NCBI GenBank assembly: GCA_907165275.2
Contig: OU015651.1
Location: 208,501 to 272,500, forward strand
Direction of reading: 5' to 3'
DNA from: Zygaena filipendulae
Lineage: Eukaryota > Arthropoda > Insecta > Lepidoptera > Zygaenidae
DNA length: 64,000 bases
The position numbers and the translations under genes are program-made. The notes under the pieces were generated by a model that worked only from the letters and a program-made list of their open reading frames with translations, had not been told where the DNA came from and ran no database searches. Shown piece by piece: positions 31,601-40,861 of the stretch. Each line of letters begins with the position of its first letter. Position 1 is the stretch's first letter.

Positions 31601-33881
31601 CACAACCGGTTTAAGCCCGTAAACGTCTAGTCGTTTAGGCTTTTATCGGGTTTTAACCCAAGCACAGGGCTTAAACCGAGTTGATTGGCTATCTATACAC
31701 ATTAAACACGATTGGTGCTTAATCATGTGGATACTTTCGCATTTATCTGCAATAACATTATGTAGATGCTAATTAGTCGTAATATACAATATATTATACA
31801 CATTTGTGTGCATCTTTATACATATATATAGTATACCTATACACATGTATTCGTGTCCGTCGTCCAACAATAAAGTGTGTATTATTGGCTGTTACTATGG
31901 CTCTTCATTTACAAACACCCTTTACCTAGTTTCAATACGCCAGCTGTAGGTGAGGTGCACTGGCTAGTAACAGATTCATGTGCTTCTTTTTGTTTAGTTA
32001 AATCCTTCATATATTTTGCATTTTTGTTGGGTTTTTTTACCCACAAAAATATCATTTATGAATTAGTTCTATTCATGCAAACCTTGAGGAACCAATAACG
32101 AAAATAAGTATTACAATACATAACTGTGTAATTTGTACTTGACACGTTATGTACCTAACTTGATAACCGAACCACCGCCAACTATCGCTAGATACTACAG
32201 TACTTACTATATGAATCTTTAACTACCTACTGCCGTCTCAAAGGTCAGCCGTGGATTTTTCCAGCTGCTGCGTTGCTGGGGGCCTACCATCATCTGTCTA
32301 CCTCTTGACTGACACTTCAATGTCCGAGGTTTAATAGTATTAACCTTATATCGAAACCCGCGTCAATTCCAAAATTTAAGGGCGTGAATTCCGGTATAAA
32401 AAGTATAAAAAGTTTTCTGTACCCCTGACAACATGTATGCAAAATTTCGTGGCGATCGGTTGAGCTGCTAAGGCGTGAAAGCGTAACAAACAAACTCAGA
32501 TTCGCATTTATAAAAGTCAGAATTTAGATAAACACTGTAATATCGAAATTAAAATGAACGTTTCAATGTACCTACGGTCATATTATCACTCGAAGAGATG
32601 GTTGTAGCCCCCAGGTGATAATTTTTACACGGTCACACGGGTCATTATTCATACGCAATATCCTCTGAACAGTTACTCTTTCATTACTTAAAAACATAGT
32701 TTCTATAGTATAGACACAAATTAACAAAAACAAGTCATGTGAGTAGATACAGAGCAAAATGAGTACATTTTGGGTCTGGTAGCAAAGGAGACGTCCATTA
32801 ATCTATACTATGATAAAAGAGTAGAATTCGCGATTCTGTACATTGAATATTTTTACCTAAAATTGAGGGGGTGATAAAAGAAGAGTAACCAAGCCCAAAA
32901 AAAAAGTTTTTAAAATTCTTTTCTGTCTGTCTGTCTGTTCGCGATAATCTCCGCATCTACTGAACCGTTTGTCATGCGGTTTTCACAGGTATTAGATTAA
33001 GCTTAGGCTGGAGCTACATATAGGCTTTGTTTCATTTAAATCGGATGTCGAGAAAAAAAGTTGTTATATAAAAACGTTTCACGCGGGTGAAACCGCGAGG
33101 CACAGCTAGTTAACTAATATGTGAGGCAATTTTGTTGATTTTTCGACCCCCTTAGGCTAGGCGCCCATTGTGACTTTTTGTCGCCGTGACTTTCTGTCAC
33201 TTAGTCAAGTGCAATGAAAACTATACTGAGTGCGCTCATTATGGTGACGTGACAATACGGTGACCTCAGTACATTTTTCATAAGTGACAGAAAGTCACGG
33301 CGACAAAAAGTCACAATGGGCGCCTAGCCTTATTGAGATAAGGAGATTTTACAAAATACGCATACCTAAATGTGCTTCTTTGTGGCGTTCGCATACGGCG
33401 ATAAATATTGTTGTGTAAGTTAACCATATTTTTGTGGAGAAACATGTTTTACTTGATTTGTAAAAGTAAATTATGCTATTTTGGAGTTCCTGCGGTAATT
33501 CCGAAACTCACGAGAGTGATACCGTGGGGCACAGCTAGTAATATCATATTTTTCGGATCTGTTTGTACTGAACTTTTCAGCAAGGTTTTTTTTTGTTTTT
33601 TTTTTTTTTCAATAGCTTCTATTGTGACTGACACAAAAATTCCGCCATTGTCAAGTTAACGAGTGAGGGGCGTCGAGATAGATAGTATGGTTTATGAGGG
33701 TTTAACTATAGTATTGTCATGCCCGTGTGAGGGTGGTCACCGCTCACCGATCGCCGGTGGGCGGTGTCGTGTGCTCGTGTGTCAGCGTCAGTGTGTGTGC
33801 CGCAGCTCGTGGGCGTCGTGGCTGGCGCCGCTGGTGCTCGGCGTGGCCGCCACCGTGCTGTACCGGTTTCTGTTCGCGTAG
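19648..33881 (+). CDS. Cyt-b5: Cytochrome b5, microsomal type (four exons)
   Basis: Cytochrome b5 is a heme protein anchored in the endoplasmic reticulum by a C-terminal helix; it passes electrons to desaturases and cytochromes P450. Exons are 19648..19779, 23452..23540, 28734..28838 and 33806..33881; phases match at every junction and give 133 residues plus stop, close to the usual length. Exon 1 starts at ATG 19648 ([17 protein letters not shown]). Exon 2 opens with HPGGEE, whose histidine (residue 45) and that of HSSDAR (residue 69) are the heme ligands. Exon 3 carries KYKIGEVVP and a polar linker. Exon 4 encodes the tail anchor [19 protein letters not shown]. Exons are GC-rich within AT-rich introns of 3.7-5.2 kb full of mobile elements. 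Reading past the exon 3 donor adds only CVVA before a stop. Confidence 0.93.
20003..20200 (-). mobile_element. Helitron-like fragment, cytochrome b5 intron 1
   Basis: Minus-oriented remnant: TCTCACCCGCGATAATTTCGG on the left corresponds to the 3' hairpin region and ACAATATTAGTATAGA on the right to the 5' end. The CTAGT terminus is eroded. Confidence 0.5.
20482..20868 (-). mobile_element. Helitron-like copy with internal tandem units
   Basis: Starts ACTAG (the complement of a CTAGT end) next to a CCCGCGGTTTCACCC hairpin. The body is about three tandem units of roughly 130 bp, each with GGAATTCC(C/G) followed by AATCACT and TTCCTATAAGTGAAA. The 5' end is not clear. Confidence 0.6.
20978..21277. 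mobile_element. Composite Helitron with two 3' ends head to head
   Basis: The left boundary is ACTAG with hairpin CCCGCGG and the right boundary is CCGCGGGTGAAACCGCGG then CTAGT, so both outer ends are Helitron 3' ends in opposite orientation. The switch lies near 21120. The left half belongs to the GAGAAGGACATAGGG subfamily, the right half resembles the copy at 20482. Confidence 0.6.
21290..21780. repeat. Degenerate Helitron-like fragments
   Basis: At least two eroded pieces. One in plus orientation ends with CATGCGGGTGAAACCGCAGGGCACAGCTACTAGT near 21475 (landmark given across two blocks: GGGTGAAACCGCAGGG and CTAGT); a minus-oriented one starts near 21508 with CCCGCGGTCTCACC and fades by 21770. 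Confidence 0.45.
21828..22042 (+). mobile_element. Complete Lep1-like Helitron
   Basis: Starts TCCTACTAATATTATAAAT and ends with the CCGCGGGTGAAACCGCGG hairpin and CTAGT. It includes GTTGTCAGGGGTACAGAG. It is among the best preserved copies and closely matches the one at 51383 in inverse orientation. Confidence 0.78.
22043..22212 (+). mobile_element. Second Helitron abutting the first
   Basis: Starts immediately after the CTAGT of the preceding copy (ATTATCATAAATACGAAAGTG) and ends CTAGT at 22208..22212; its 3' hairpin is degraded. A direct head-to-tail pair. Confidence 0.6.
22213..23451. other. Remainder of cytochrome b5 intron 1
   Basis: No recognised element in most of it. A GC-rich island at about 22540..22690 contrasts with its surroundings and has no coding frame with familiar motifs; a function is unknown. 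Confidence 0.35.
23720..23860 (-). mobile_element. Helitron-like fragment, cytochrome b5 intron 2
   Basis: Contains GTGAAACCGCATGACAATC and CAGTAGATTCGGAGATTATCG, the minus-strand counterpart of the subfamily seen complete at 32802..33110. Ends are missing. Confidence 0.5.
24141..24338. mobile_element. Foldback MITE with CACGTG in the loop side
   Basis: Long inverted repeat: left arm with CCAAGTTGAGGTTCTATAACCG, stated in parts as CCAAGTTGAGG and TTCTATAACCGTTAACG, pairs with the right arm CGTTAATGC-type sequence ending TTAGGGGGCTGG. A CACGTG palindrome sits at 24211..24216. A second copy is at 48800..48950. Confidence 0.6.
24410..25010 (-). repeat. Helitron 3'-end fragments
   Basis: Three minus-oriented pieces: near 24414 (GCTAGCTGTTCACCGCGG), near 24780 (GCTAGCTGTGCCCCGCGG followed by TTTCACCCGCG) and near 24925 (TTCACCCGCGTGTGTTTC). 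All keep the hairpin neighbourhood and lose the distal part. Confidence 0.5.
25310..25450 (+). mobile_element. Truncated Helitron
   Basis: Contains GGCTGGACCGATCACC, GTTGTCAGGGGTACAGAG and GGCGGATGAAACCGCG, the 3' two thirds of the family. The 5' end and the CTAGT terminus are missing. Confidence 0.55.
25569..25612. repeat. Short perfect hairpin
   Basis: GAAGTAGGCCACAGCT at 25569..25584 and its exact reverse complement at 25597..25612 with a 12-nt loop. A pre-miRNA-like or regulatory role is only speculation; no expression evidence is possible here. Confidence 0.6.
25797..26033. mobile_element. Large foldback element
   Basis: Two arms of about 113 bp are near-perfect reverse complements: both hold CGCACTCAGAGTCGACTTTAA, in parts GCACTCAGAGTCGAC, and ACAAAACTGCCGCAATCAGA, with almost no loop. 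A transcript would form a long hairpin. No coding capacity. Confidence 0.8.
26034..27890. other. Cytochrome b5 intron 2, mid part
   Basis: No gene. Visible oddities are a GAATTCCCGGTTCTT/AAGAACCGGGAATC palindrome near 26352, a Helitron 5' piece at 26920..27050 (ACTAATATCCGAAAGTAAC) and CG-rich inverted segments (CGAGAACGCGCG-like) at 27340..27480. Confidence 0.4.
27891..28372 (-). mobile_element. Helitron copy with internal tandem units
   Basis: Starts ACTAG and the hairpin CCCGCGGTTTCACCCGCGG, ends ATTATTATAGA, so both termini are present on the minus strand. The body repeats a unit with GGATCACT and CCTATAAGTGAAAGAATTT three times, as in the copy at 20482. Confidence 0.7.
29049..29325 (-). 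mobile_element. CRE-bearing MITE, copy 1
   Basis: Bounded by TAGTCCGTC and GACGGACTA. It holds two TGACGTCA palindromes (29169..29176 and 29214..29221) in a body that includes AAAGCGCATTAAAGTTTAGG. Four relatives occur in Sec16 introns. Confidence 0.7.
29326..30335. other. Cytochrome b5 intron 3, no recognised element
   Basis: AT-rich sequence without a supported gene or repeat; short frames lack known motifs. Confidence 0.35.
30336..30565. mobile_element. MITE with GGGCCCTTATTC ends
   Basis: Terminal inverted repeats GGGCCCTTATTCGCTATGA and TCATAGTGAATAAGGGCCC flank 230 bp. No clear target duplication could be assigned. Confidence 0.6.
31550..31695. mobile_element. Palindromic MITE (AGATGGGCAATC ends), copy 1
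   Basis: Starts AGATGGGCAATCAACCCGG and ends with the near-complement GAGTTGATTGGCTATCTA. The interior repeats GGTTTAAACCCG-like palindromes. A shorter relative is at 34828..34926. Confidence 0.6.
32335..32515 (-). mobile_element. Truncated Helitron, minus orientation
   Basis: Carries AACCCGCGTCAATTCC, TCTGTACCCCTGACAAC and AGGCGTGAAAGCGTAAC in the order expected of the minus strand; ends eroded. Confidence 0.5.
32802..33110 (+). mobile_element. Helitron, second subfamily, complete
   Basis: Starts TCTATACTATGATAAAAGAG and ends GCGGGTGAAACCGCGAGG then CTAGT. The body (CTGTCTGTCTGTTCGCG, CATCTACTGAACCG) differs from the GACATAGGG subfamily. Confidence 0.72.
33155..33329. mobile_element. MITE with 49-bp perfect inverted repeats
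   Basis: 175 bp; both arms of 49 bp are exact complements, starting GGCTAGGCGCCCATTGTGAC. TTA target duplications lie at 33152..33154 and 33330..33332, pointing to a PIF/Harbinger-mobilised MITE. It is in cytochrome b5 intron 3, 476 bp before the last exon. Confidence 0.78.
33480..33540 (+). repeat. Helitron 3'-end fragment
   Basis: GGAGTTCCTGCGG, then AGAGTGATACCGTGGGGC and CTAGT: only the 3' 60 bp of the family. Confidence 0.5.
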
Positions 33882-33894
33882 CGCCGCCCACGCC

Positions 33895-33926
<32 letters not shown>

Positions 33927-34130
33927 TCCGGCCACACGTGAACATTATCTATACTTAGTTTTAAGTTAAATGAGTTGGTTAGTTTATAATTATTATAATC
34001 ATTATGTATCTGACACTAGGTGGCTCCTCCTTTTCTTTATCTCCATTCCCATCTAAATCAGCCTAGCCGTTTCAGCGTCAAGGAATACTTAACAAACAAC
34101 TAACTCACTCTTTCCGTATTTGTGATTATA

Positions 34131-34154
34131 GTGTGTGTGTGTGTGTGTGTGTGA
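34131..34154. repeat. GT microsatellite
   Basis: Uninterrupted GT dinucleotides, about twelve units. Confidence 0.9.
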
Positions 34155-34339
34155 TTAAGTGACACGAAAAACGCAATAATATAGCCTTGGTAATTCAACT
34201 GAAATGCAATACAATTTTGACAAATGGTCAGATTTAACTACACTTTAGTAGTTTGTCATAAGTTTATGGTGAGCACAGAGGGAGAATTCTACTCGCGCAA
34301 AACTGCATCGTTAAGGGTCCCTCACGCAGACATAGTATA

Positions 34340-34800
34340 TATTATAATAATAACAATAATCATCATTTATTCAGAGGCAATACAGTAGGTGTAGCGGGAG
34401 CGGGATGCTGATATGGCTCGACCGCCACCAAAGGGGAAACTTCCCGCCGCGCGAGGAGAGTATGCCCGGGGAACCGCGGCTCCGACTGTAGATCGTCGGA
34501 GGTCGTATACACCTATGCAGCGCAGTGTGAAAATTTCGCTAGCGCGATTCACGTAGTTAGTATTCGTCGCTTCATTGTAGTTCGTGACTTGTGACGTAGA
34601 GGTCGCCACATAGGCATATAGGTTCGTATAGCCTCCACATAATTGCATTGATACTCGGAAAGGGTTAAACGGAAACTTATCAACTGCTGCTGAAGTGCAG
34701 CGATGCTGGGAGCCCCTTGAACGATGCGGCAGTTGTGCGGTTTCACCTGAGCGGGATTCTCCCGCAAACCCGTGGCGATGGTAGCTGCACACTTATTCAC
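34340..34800 (-). repeat. Unidentified repeat-like segment with open frames
   Basis: Two overlapping open frames of 141 and 83 codons on the minus strand, followed by AATAAATGATGATTATTG and an AT-rich tail, look like the 3' end of a retrotransposed sequence. No domain is recognisable, so no function is assigned. Confidence 0.3.
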
Positions 34801-34827
34801 TTATCATGGATGTGAACTGCGTTAATA

Positions 34828-34926
34828 GAGATGGGCAATCGACCCGGTGCTTGGGTGTCAGGCGTCAGCCTCTTACGATCTTTTATCGGGGTTTAACCCT
34901 AAGCACCGGGTTGATTGACCATCTAT
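34828..34926. mobile_element. Palindromic MITE, copy 2
   Basis: AGATGGGCAATCGACCCGG at the left and CGGGTTGATTGACCATCTA at the right; a 99-bp shorter relative of 31550..31695. Confidence 0.6.
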
Positions 34927-35309
34927 ATGCGTTAGGGAGTCGTTACGGTCGTTTAATTTAGCACGAAATTCAGAATAGTCCCCCCAAATAAAACTGCTCC
35001 ATCTTAACGGTTTACCAGTCACTGCATGTACATATGTATGTACCTAGATGTATGCACCTACAACTCGATGGTTCTATTATAATAAAACCACCTATGACTT
35101 AAAGAAATATCAATCAGGCAGCAAGCACATATTAATGATGAATTGATTATAATTTGAGTTGCAAATGATTTCTTGATGCGACTGGTCATTAAAAAAACTC
35201 ATAAAACCAATTTGTCGACTGTATGTATCCAAATTTTTAATCGACTTCGAACCGGTCAGTCATTGATATACGGTCAGTAGACAATTAGGCAGCACATAGC
35301 AATCTATAG

Positions 35310-35545
35310 TCTATAGTAATATTATAAAGCTGAAGAGTTTGATTGTTTGGTTGAACGCGCTAATCTCAGGAACAACTGGTTCGAATTGCAAAATTCTTTT
35401 TGTGTTAGATATCGTCCATTTATCGAGGAAGCCTAAAATATAATATATAATAATAAAGCTAATAGGAAGCAATAATATTACATGACGCTACGACCAATAC
35501 TAGGCATCAAATAAATGCGGAGTGAAACCGCGGGGCACAGCTAGT
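35310..35545 (+). mobile_element. Helitron, third subfamily
   Basis: Starts TCTATAGTAATATTATAAAG, ends GTGAAACCGCGGGGCACAG then CTAGT. The middle (GAACGCGCTAATCTCAGG, ATATCGTCCATTTATCGAGG) is unlike the other subfamilies while both ends are shared. Confidence 0.68.
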
Positions 35546-36019
35546 AATAATATAAAGTACCCCGGCTCCTTATAATCTGTATTTCGTTATTTTACGCTTT
35601 GTAGTGTTGTGCATTTTAGTATTTTTCTAAGTTTGTTTAGAAAATGTGTCGGAAGGGTACGAAATAAAGAAAACATTTAATTACACCTAATCTACGTATG
35701 TTGAGTCGCGCCACTAGGTATCGCTTCAGCATCTGTATAGCTACCTACATCCAAATATACTATATTATAGCATCAATTCATAGTAGGTATACGATAAAGT
35801 TAAATATTGTGCCGCCGCGTCGCGTGAGGCGAAGCGACGCGGACGTACCTATAATATTATATTCGTTTCGCCGTAATATTTTACATTTACGGAGATATTA
35901 TATTCAAATGTACACACATAATAAATATATAAGCATTTATTTTTGTATAATTAAAAGCTTTGATCGCATACGTTGTTAGATACGTAAATAATAAGAATGC
36001 CTCGCGCTGGCGGCTATTT

Positions 36020-36136
36020 AAGGGACCATCCATAAAGTACAGACCTACGTCACACGTTAAGGGGGGAGGGGGTCGACGAAGTGTGATGTGACATTGTGTG
36101 ACAAGGGGCGGGAGGGGTCCTGAGTTTCGTGACGTC
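36020..36136. repeat. Interspersed repeat fragment (GGGACCATCCATAAA type)
   Basis: Starts GGGACCATCCATAAAGTAC and contains CGTCACAC, a G-rich GGGGGGAGGGGGTC and GTGACGTCACA. This pattern recurs across insect genomes as I recall it; only one copy is seen here. Confidence 0.4.
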
Positions 36137-37769
36137 ACATTTCAAAATCTTATACTTACATCTAAGTGTTAAAATGCCAGAATAATAACGAAAACTTTAA
36201 AATATTTCCAAGTCTATCTGTATAAGGCATTGTTTTGCTGGCGAACTAAGGTTTAAGTTGTTTTGCCTGAGGCAATTATATAACCTTGCTTGGACAGTTA
36301 AGTCGCACAGAATAAGATTGAATGTTTATACTGTTGGATAAAAGTGTTTGTGGCTTATAATTAAGTATAGATATCGTATGAAGCTATTTGATGTAATGAG
36401 GTTATGGGATTTGTTAATGTTATACCTACAATACGCGCGTTTCTACATGGTCATGCCCATTATGCTTATAGTACTTTTAATACCCATATTGTATGGAGAT
36501 GGACTCTCTCTTGTCTGTTTAGTGGTGTGGGAAAGAGATAATCGGTGATTCGATTTAAGGAAAGGGATGGACGCAGTTATTAAAAAAAGAATTTACTCTT
36601 TGAAGATAGGTTTAATAAACGGGTAATGGGTAATGAGTTGACATTCTGTTGAATCTTGTTAATGTTTAAGTGTTGGAACACGCTGTATACGCTGTATATC
36701 AAAATATAGCGTGTTCGGAAAGGATCACGCAGGGCGCCTTAACCCTACAGACTATAGTGCATAATTTACCTGATAATTTTTTTATTTTTCGTTTGGGCGT
36801 AAGTAATAAATTTATAATAATATGAAAGATACATGTATGTTTTAATATATGAGGTAAAAACGACGGTTACTTGGACTCCACGGTACATACTTAGGTATAA
36901 CTTAGTGTGAGACCAAGTGGATTAGTGTTGTGAAATGTTATTATTATGAAATATTTGTGATAGACTTCAGGAAAATTAATTAAAAATATATAAATATTTT
37001 ATATAAAAAGTTGTTTTATTTGTTTCTTTTATTATCACTGTTGTTTAACGTTGTACAGGCTTTTCTTCCTGTTGCAAATATACATTTTTTTTAATGTGGT
37101 GGTTGTAAATTAACAATAGTTCAGCAATTACACAAATTATTTTATATTTAATAATTTAGTCCAATAGCTATGATCTTTGTACACTGATTAAACAATATTT
37201 TTGGGCACAGAAACATTTGAACATCTGTCATATACTTATTTATACTTTGGTATGTCATAACTCGTCAAAAATAATTTTATAGTGTCGTGTTTAACTCTCA
37301 GCATTGTGTCACTCAAAACTACCCTCAATATTCAATGGCTTCATCATTTGCTATCAAAAATGTCTATATATTTAATTTACTCTCACTATCCGACTAAAGC
37401 ATTTTAAGGTCTCTTTATTTGTATTAGAATACCCAGTTCTAATTCTTAAAATTTCCGATTTTAAAAATTACGACCGTAAAGCAAATGCAGGGTACCTACT
37501 TATTTGAAGTTTTAACATTCTGCTGCTGCGATTGAATTCATTTGGCACTGCAGTCCGATCCAGATACTATTCCTAAATATACGAACTATCACTAATTATA
37601 TACAAATTTACTAACTAATTAACATTAAGAGATACTTGTCAATAGCAAGATAAACAGATGATAGAACTTTCATCATACCTGAAACAAAAAAAACTTCCCA
37701 ATGTATTATACTCTCAATCAAACCTATAGGTAGTTTATAGGTCTTGGCAAACCAAGGACTGTTTTGTGA

Positions 37770-37947
37770 TGCTGTTTGTTTGTTAGTTATGCTTTCACAC
37801 CCTAACTACACAACTGATCATCAATAAATTATGCATATAAGTTTTCAGGGGAACAGAAAACGACATATTGACATAGGGTACTTTTTATCCAGAATTCCAT
37901 GCAGGAACTCAGAAATTAACTCGGGTGAAACCGCAAGGAACAGCTAG
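37770..37947 (+). mobile_element. Degenerate Helitron between cytochrome b5 and Siva
   Basis: Contains ATGCTTTCACACCCTAAC, GACATAGGGTACTTTTTATCC and CGGGTGAAACCGCAAGG, ending CTAGT at 37943..37947. The 5' end is not distinct. Confidence 0.6.
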
Positions 37948-38134
37948 TAACATATAAAGCTATTGGCATAATATATAAAAATTTGAAAATGCTAGTACGT
38001 TATGATTGCAGACACTAATCTTGTGTAAACATGTGCAAACTTTAAAAACTTTATTTTTCTATTGACTTTTTGTACTAATTATGATCAGTGGTTTAATAGG
38101 AGTACAGAAATGTGCAATGAGTGTGAAAATACAC

Positions 38135-38856
38135 TTACAGTGAGACAATACATTGAGAGCAGTAATCCCGGTCACAGCGGTCACAGATGAGAGCACATCG
38201 TTCACAGATGGGCACTTCACAATAGGTGCAGTCTCCTTCAGCCGACCCTGAACACTCCCTACATTCTGTTACCGGCAATTCTTCTTTGTGAGACTGGAAA
38301 TACAATAGTAAATAAATATTTTGTCTGGGGACGATCACAAGATATAGGTTTATGATAGTGCTACATCGGTCAGTGTCTTTTTGCAATGTTTACACTAAAA
38401 AATAAGTAACTACCTCCAGTAAATGCTTGTTATTTCAAAGACTGGTACTTACAGTGGAATCAGAGAAACAGAGAGCACCATCTTTCCCAATTACCATTTG
38501 TTTCATACAACTATTCTTATCCTTTGTGTTTCTAGAGTTATCATATAGTGACTTCGCTACATTTTGAACATGAGAATTTTTGGCGCCTTTAAATAAGAGT
38601 TCGATTGTGTTCTCTAAAAAATAATGTATAAAATGCATTGAGTAGGTATATTACTATTGGGTCATGAGAATATTAAGAGTTGGTAATTTGAGGGTAGTAT
38701 ATCTACGAATAGAGAGATATCTACCAATATGTCTCAAATGTACTCACGATGAACTTTCTTCAGTCGCGCTTCATTGTTATTAAATTGTTTAATTCCTACG
38801 TGGACTTTACTTTGAGGAACAAAGTCTTCAGTATATGGATTTGCCCGCTTAGCCAT
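38135..38856 (-). CDS. Siva: Siva-like apoptosis regulatory protein (three exons seen)
   Basis: Siva proteins are small cysteine-rich, zinc-binding adaptors linked to apoptotic and TNF-receptor-family signalling in mammals; the insect role is less known. Exons 38856..38748, 38613..38453 and 38293..38135 join in phase with GT-AG borders. The N-terminus MAKRANPYTEDFVPQSK VHVGIKQ (one run, spaced here) matches the conserved Siva start; exon 2 has ELLFKGAK and MVIGKDG; exon 3 has the cysteine cluster (CRECSG, CTYCEVPICERC, CDRCDRDYCSQC). The frame stops at 38135..38137, but a good donor (GTAAGT) overlaps that stop and Siva usually has a few more residues with a CxxC, so a further exon is likely. 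A phase-compatible acceptor exists at 37068 but the peptide after it is not recognisable. Confidence 0.82.
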
Positions 38857-39490
38857 GGCACCGTAGTGGTTATCACAAACTACTTAGAGATACTACCGTA
38901 TGTGGTTATTATACTCCTCAGATTAACTTATACTCTTTGGGCACAGCAAAGGTCTCAAAGGTTTTCGAATGGTAATTGCTAAGATAAAATTCAAATGTTT
39001 TGAGTTTTGAGTTTTGACTGCCAAAGATTGCCAACTGCTAAAGATTAGATAGCCAAAATCAGAGAGAAGGTAATCACTACGTTTTAAGAGACGGGACTTC
39101 CTTACTTGGTTTTGGAATCCATTTAGCAGACCCAGCAATACCAACACAGCGAAAATTTAAATGTCAAAATACTTCATAACTCATGGGTACCAACATTAAC
39201 GAGAACAATAGGGATGGCCACATGTAGTTCCTCATTAAATCGATATCGATAAATTATCATTAGAGCATCGTGGGTTTCATACCAGGTGAATTAAATCTAC
39301 AACGGGGGAAAACATTTGTCGTAAAATTGAAACAGTAAATTATTATTTTTATTTATTTATTATTATTCCAATATTTTAGTTTGTCATGATGATGATGTTA
39401 TTAGATAGATAGATATTTATTTTCTCTTTAAATGTAAATGTATTACATTTTATGTAAAAATTAAATAACCTATTTGGGAAAGTAAATGAT

Positions 39491-40123
39491 TTACTTCGCA
39501 GTGCCTCCTTGTTGAGCCTTGTTTAAATTATCGGTAGAAATATCCTCCGAAAGCGAAAAACTTTCGTTTATCTTCCGACATTCGTTCCTTACATCTCCAC
39601 AGACATATTTTATATCGTGAAATTTTTCGATTGGAATGTAAGCTAAGTCATCATTTCCAATATTTTTTACCCATTGTCGACATCTGAAATTAAAATATCT
39701 ATCAATCATGCAAGTACACTTAGAAACAAGATAGAGTATAATATAGTTCTTTATACAAAAGACGAGGTTCACTTTATTACAATACGATCATAATACTTAA
39801 TGAAAACTGCAGTAAGTAATGAAAAAAGTATACGCAGCAGCAGCTATACAAAAATATTCCAAAATATTCACTATAACAGCATCACTCATTAAAGTTTATC
39901 GACTCACTTTATCGATAGTGAAGATTTACATCACTATGGTTTACAAACATGCAAATATTTTTTCTCATTTCAAAAAGATAGTGTATTATTTTAGTCTTGC
40001 TGATAGCTGAAGAGAACAAAATACTTTATTACTTTACTCAAGCTGTACTTACCGGTCTTCATCTATAGGAAATTTCGTGATAAATTTCCTTTTATTTAAA
40101 TTTTGTCGACTTTTTCTACACAT
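39491..40123 (-). CDS. Small THAP-like protein (two exons)
   Basis: Exons 40123..40053 and 39683..39491 join with a GTAAGT donor and CAG acceptor to give 87 residues. Around the junction the protein reads KFITKFPIDEDRCRQWVKN, then IGNDDL and KYVCGD, which resembles the middle of a THAP domain (the FP, the W after RC, and the VC before the zinc histidine), a C2CH zinc finger that binds DNA. The N-terminal CxxxxC is only partly present (an in-frame TGT lies upstream of the ATG without a start), and the final C-H-F is altered. It could be a degenerate THAP gene, a piece of a P-element-type transposase, or a longer gene with a missed first exon. It lies head to tail with Siva. Confidence 0.45.
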
Positions 40124-40700
40124 TACATACGTACTACACCGTCTAATCGGTGCTATTTCACTACCCAATCACAAGAAAATAGTTTTTAATAGTCACACTG
40201 CACTTTTCAAAGCGTAAATTACACAATTTTTTTTTAAATCACACAATTATTTTCCCAAATAACAACATGCGTCGCCATGACAAACAGATGACAGATTGTA
40301 AGAAAGATTCAGAGACAAAAGACTGAAATAGCATGTGAGGCCATCTTTGATGCCATGGAAAAAAAAAATTAAAAAAAAAATGAGTGCTAAACACGAACAA
40401 AATTTAATTTGTTCCTAGTTGCGTTAGACTGGCCAAAATAAAATCCAATGTTGATTATTGTGTCAACTGTCAAGTTTAGGTCAAAAAACTATCAAAAAGT
40501 TGACAATAGATTGTTGTTGTTTTTTATGTTCGCCCGTGGACGGAGAATAGAATGGACGAGCTGCTAAAATAATAATAATTACAAGAGTGAGAAAGTGCGA
40601 ATGTTAAATATGTAGATGCGAGCTGGGACGAAACAATTGTTTTTGGTCTCTTTCTTTTAAATCGGTTACTCTTATTAACTGGATAGCAAGCACTGTAGGG

Positions 40701-40861
40701 GGAGCACGAATTTTTTCGCTCTCGTCTATTCGATATCGTCGTAATGTCAAAGCGTTTTTTTGTATGGAAAATGAACAACACTGGATAGGTGGCGCTGTTC
40801 ATTTTCCATACAAAAAAAATGCTCGATATCGACTAGACGAGAGCGAAAAAATTCGTGCTCC
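40701..40861. mobile_element. Foldback element
   Basis: Arms GGAGCACGAATTTTTTCGCT and its complement at 40842..40861, continuing inwards through CGATATCG and TATGGAAAATGAAC to a small loop near 40780. The whole 161 bp can fold into one hairpin. Confidence 0.65.

Larger units (their letters stand above)
33882..37010 (+). other. Cytochrome b5 3' UTR and downstream region
   Basis: Follows the stop codon with a CCG-rich stretch (33890..33930), then AT-rich DNA. Candidate AATAAA signals on plus include those near 36613 and 36805; the true cleavage site cannot be chosen. A GT run lies at 34131..34154. Confidence 0.35.

Noticed and set aside
33706..33969. Gly- or Pro-rich frames at the cytochrome b5 last exon
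   Set aside because: They arise from the CCG repeat in the 3' UTR and antisense reading of the anchor exon.
34367..34800. A host gene on the minus strand
   Set aside because: Frames overlap, no domain is recognisable, and the AATAAA plus AT-rich tail looks like a retrotransposed 3' end.
37035..37068. Last exon of Siva
   Set aside because: Acceptor and phase fit and AATAAA follows on the minus strand, but the eleven residues lack the expected cysteines.
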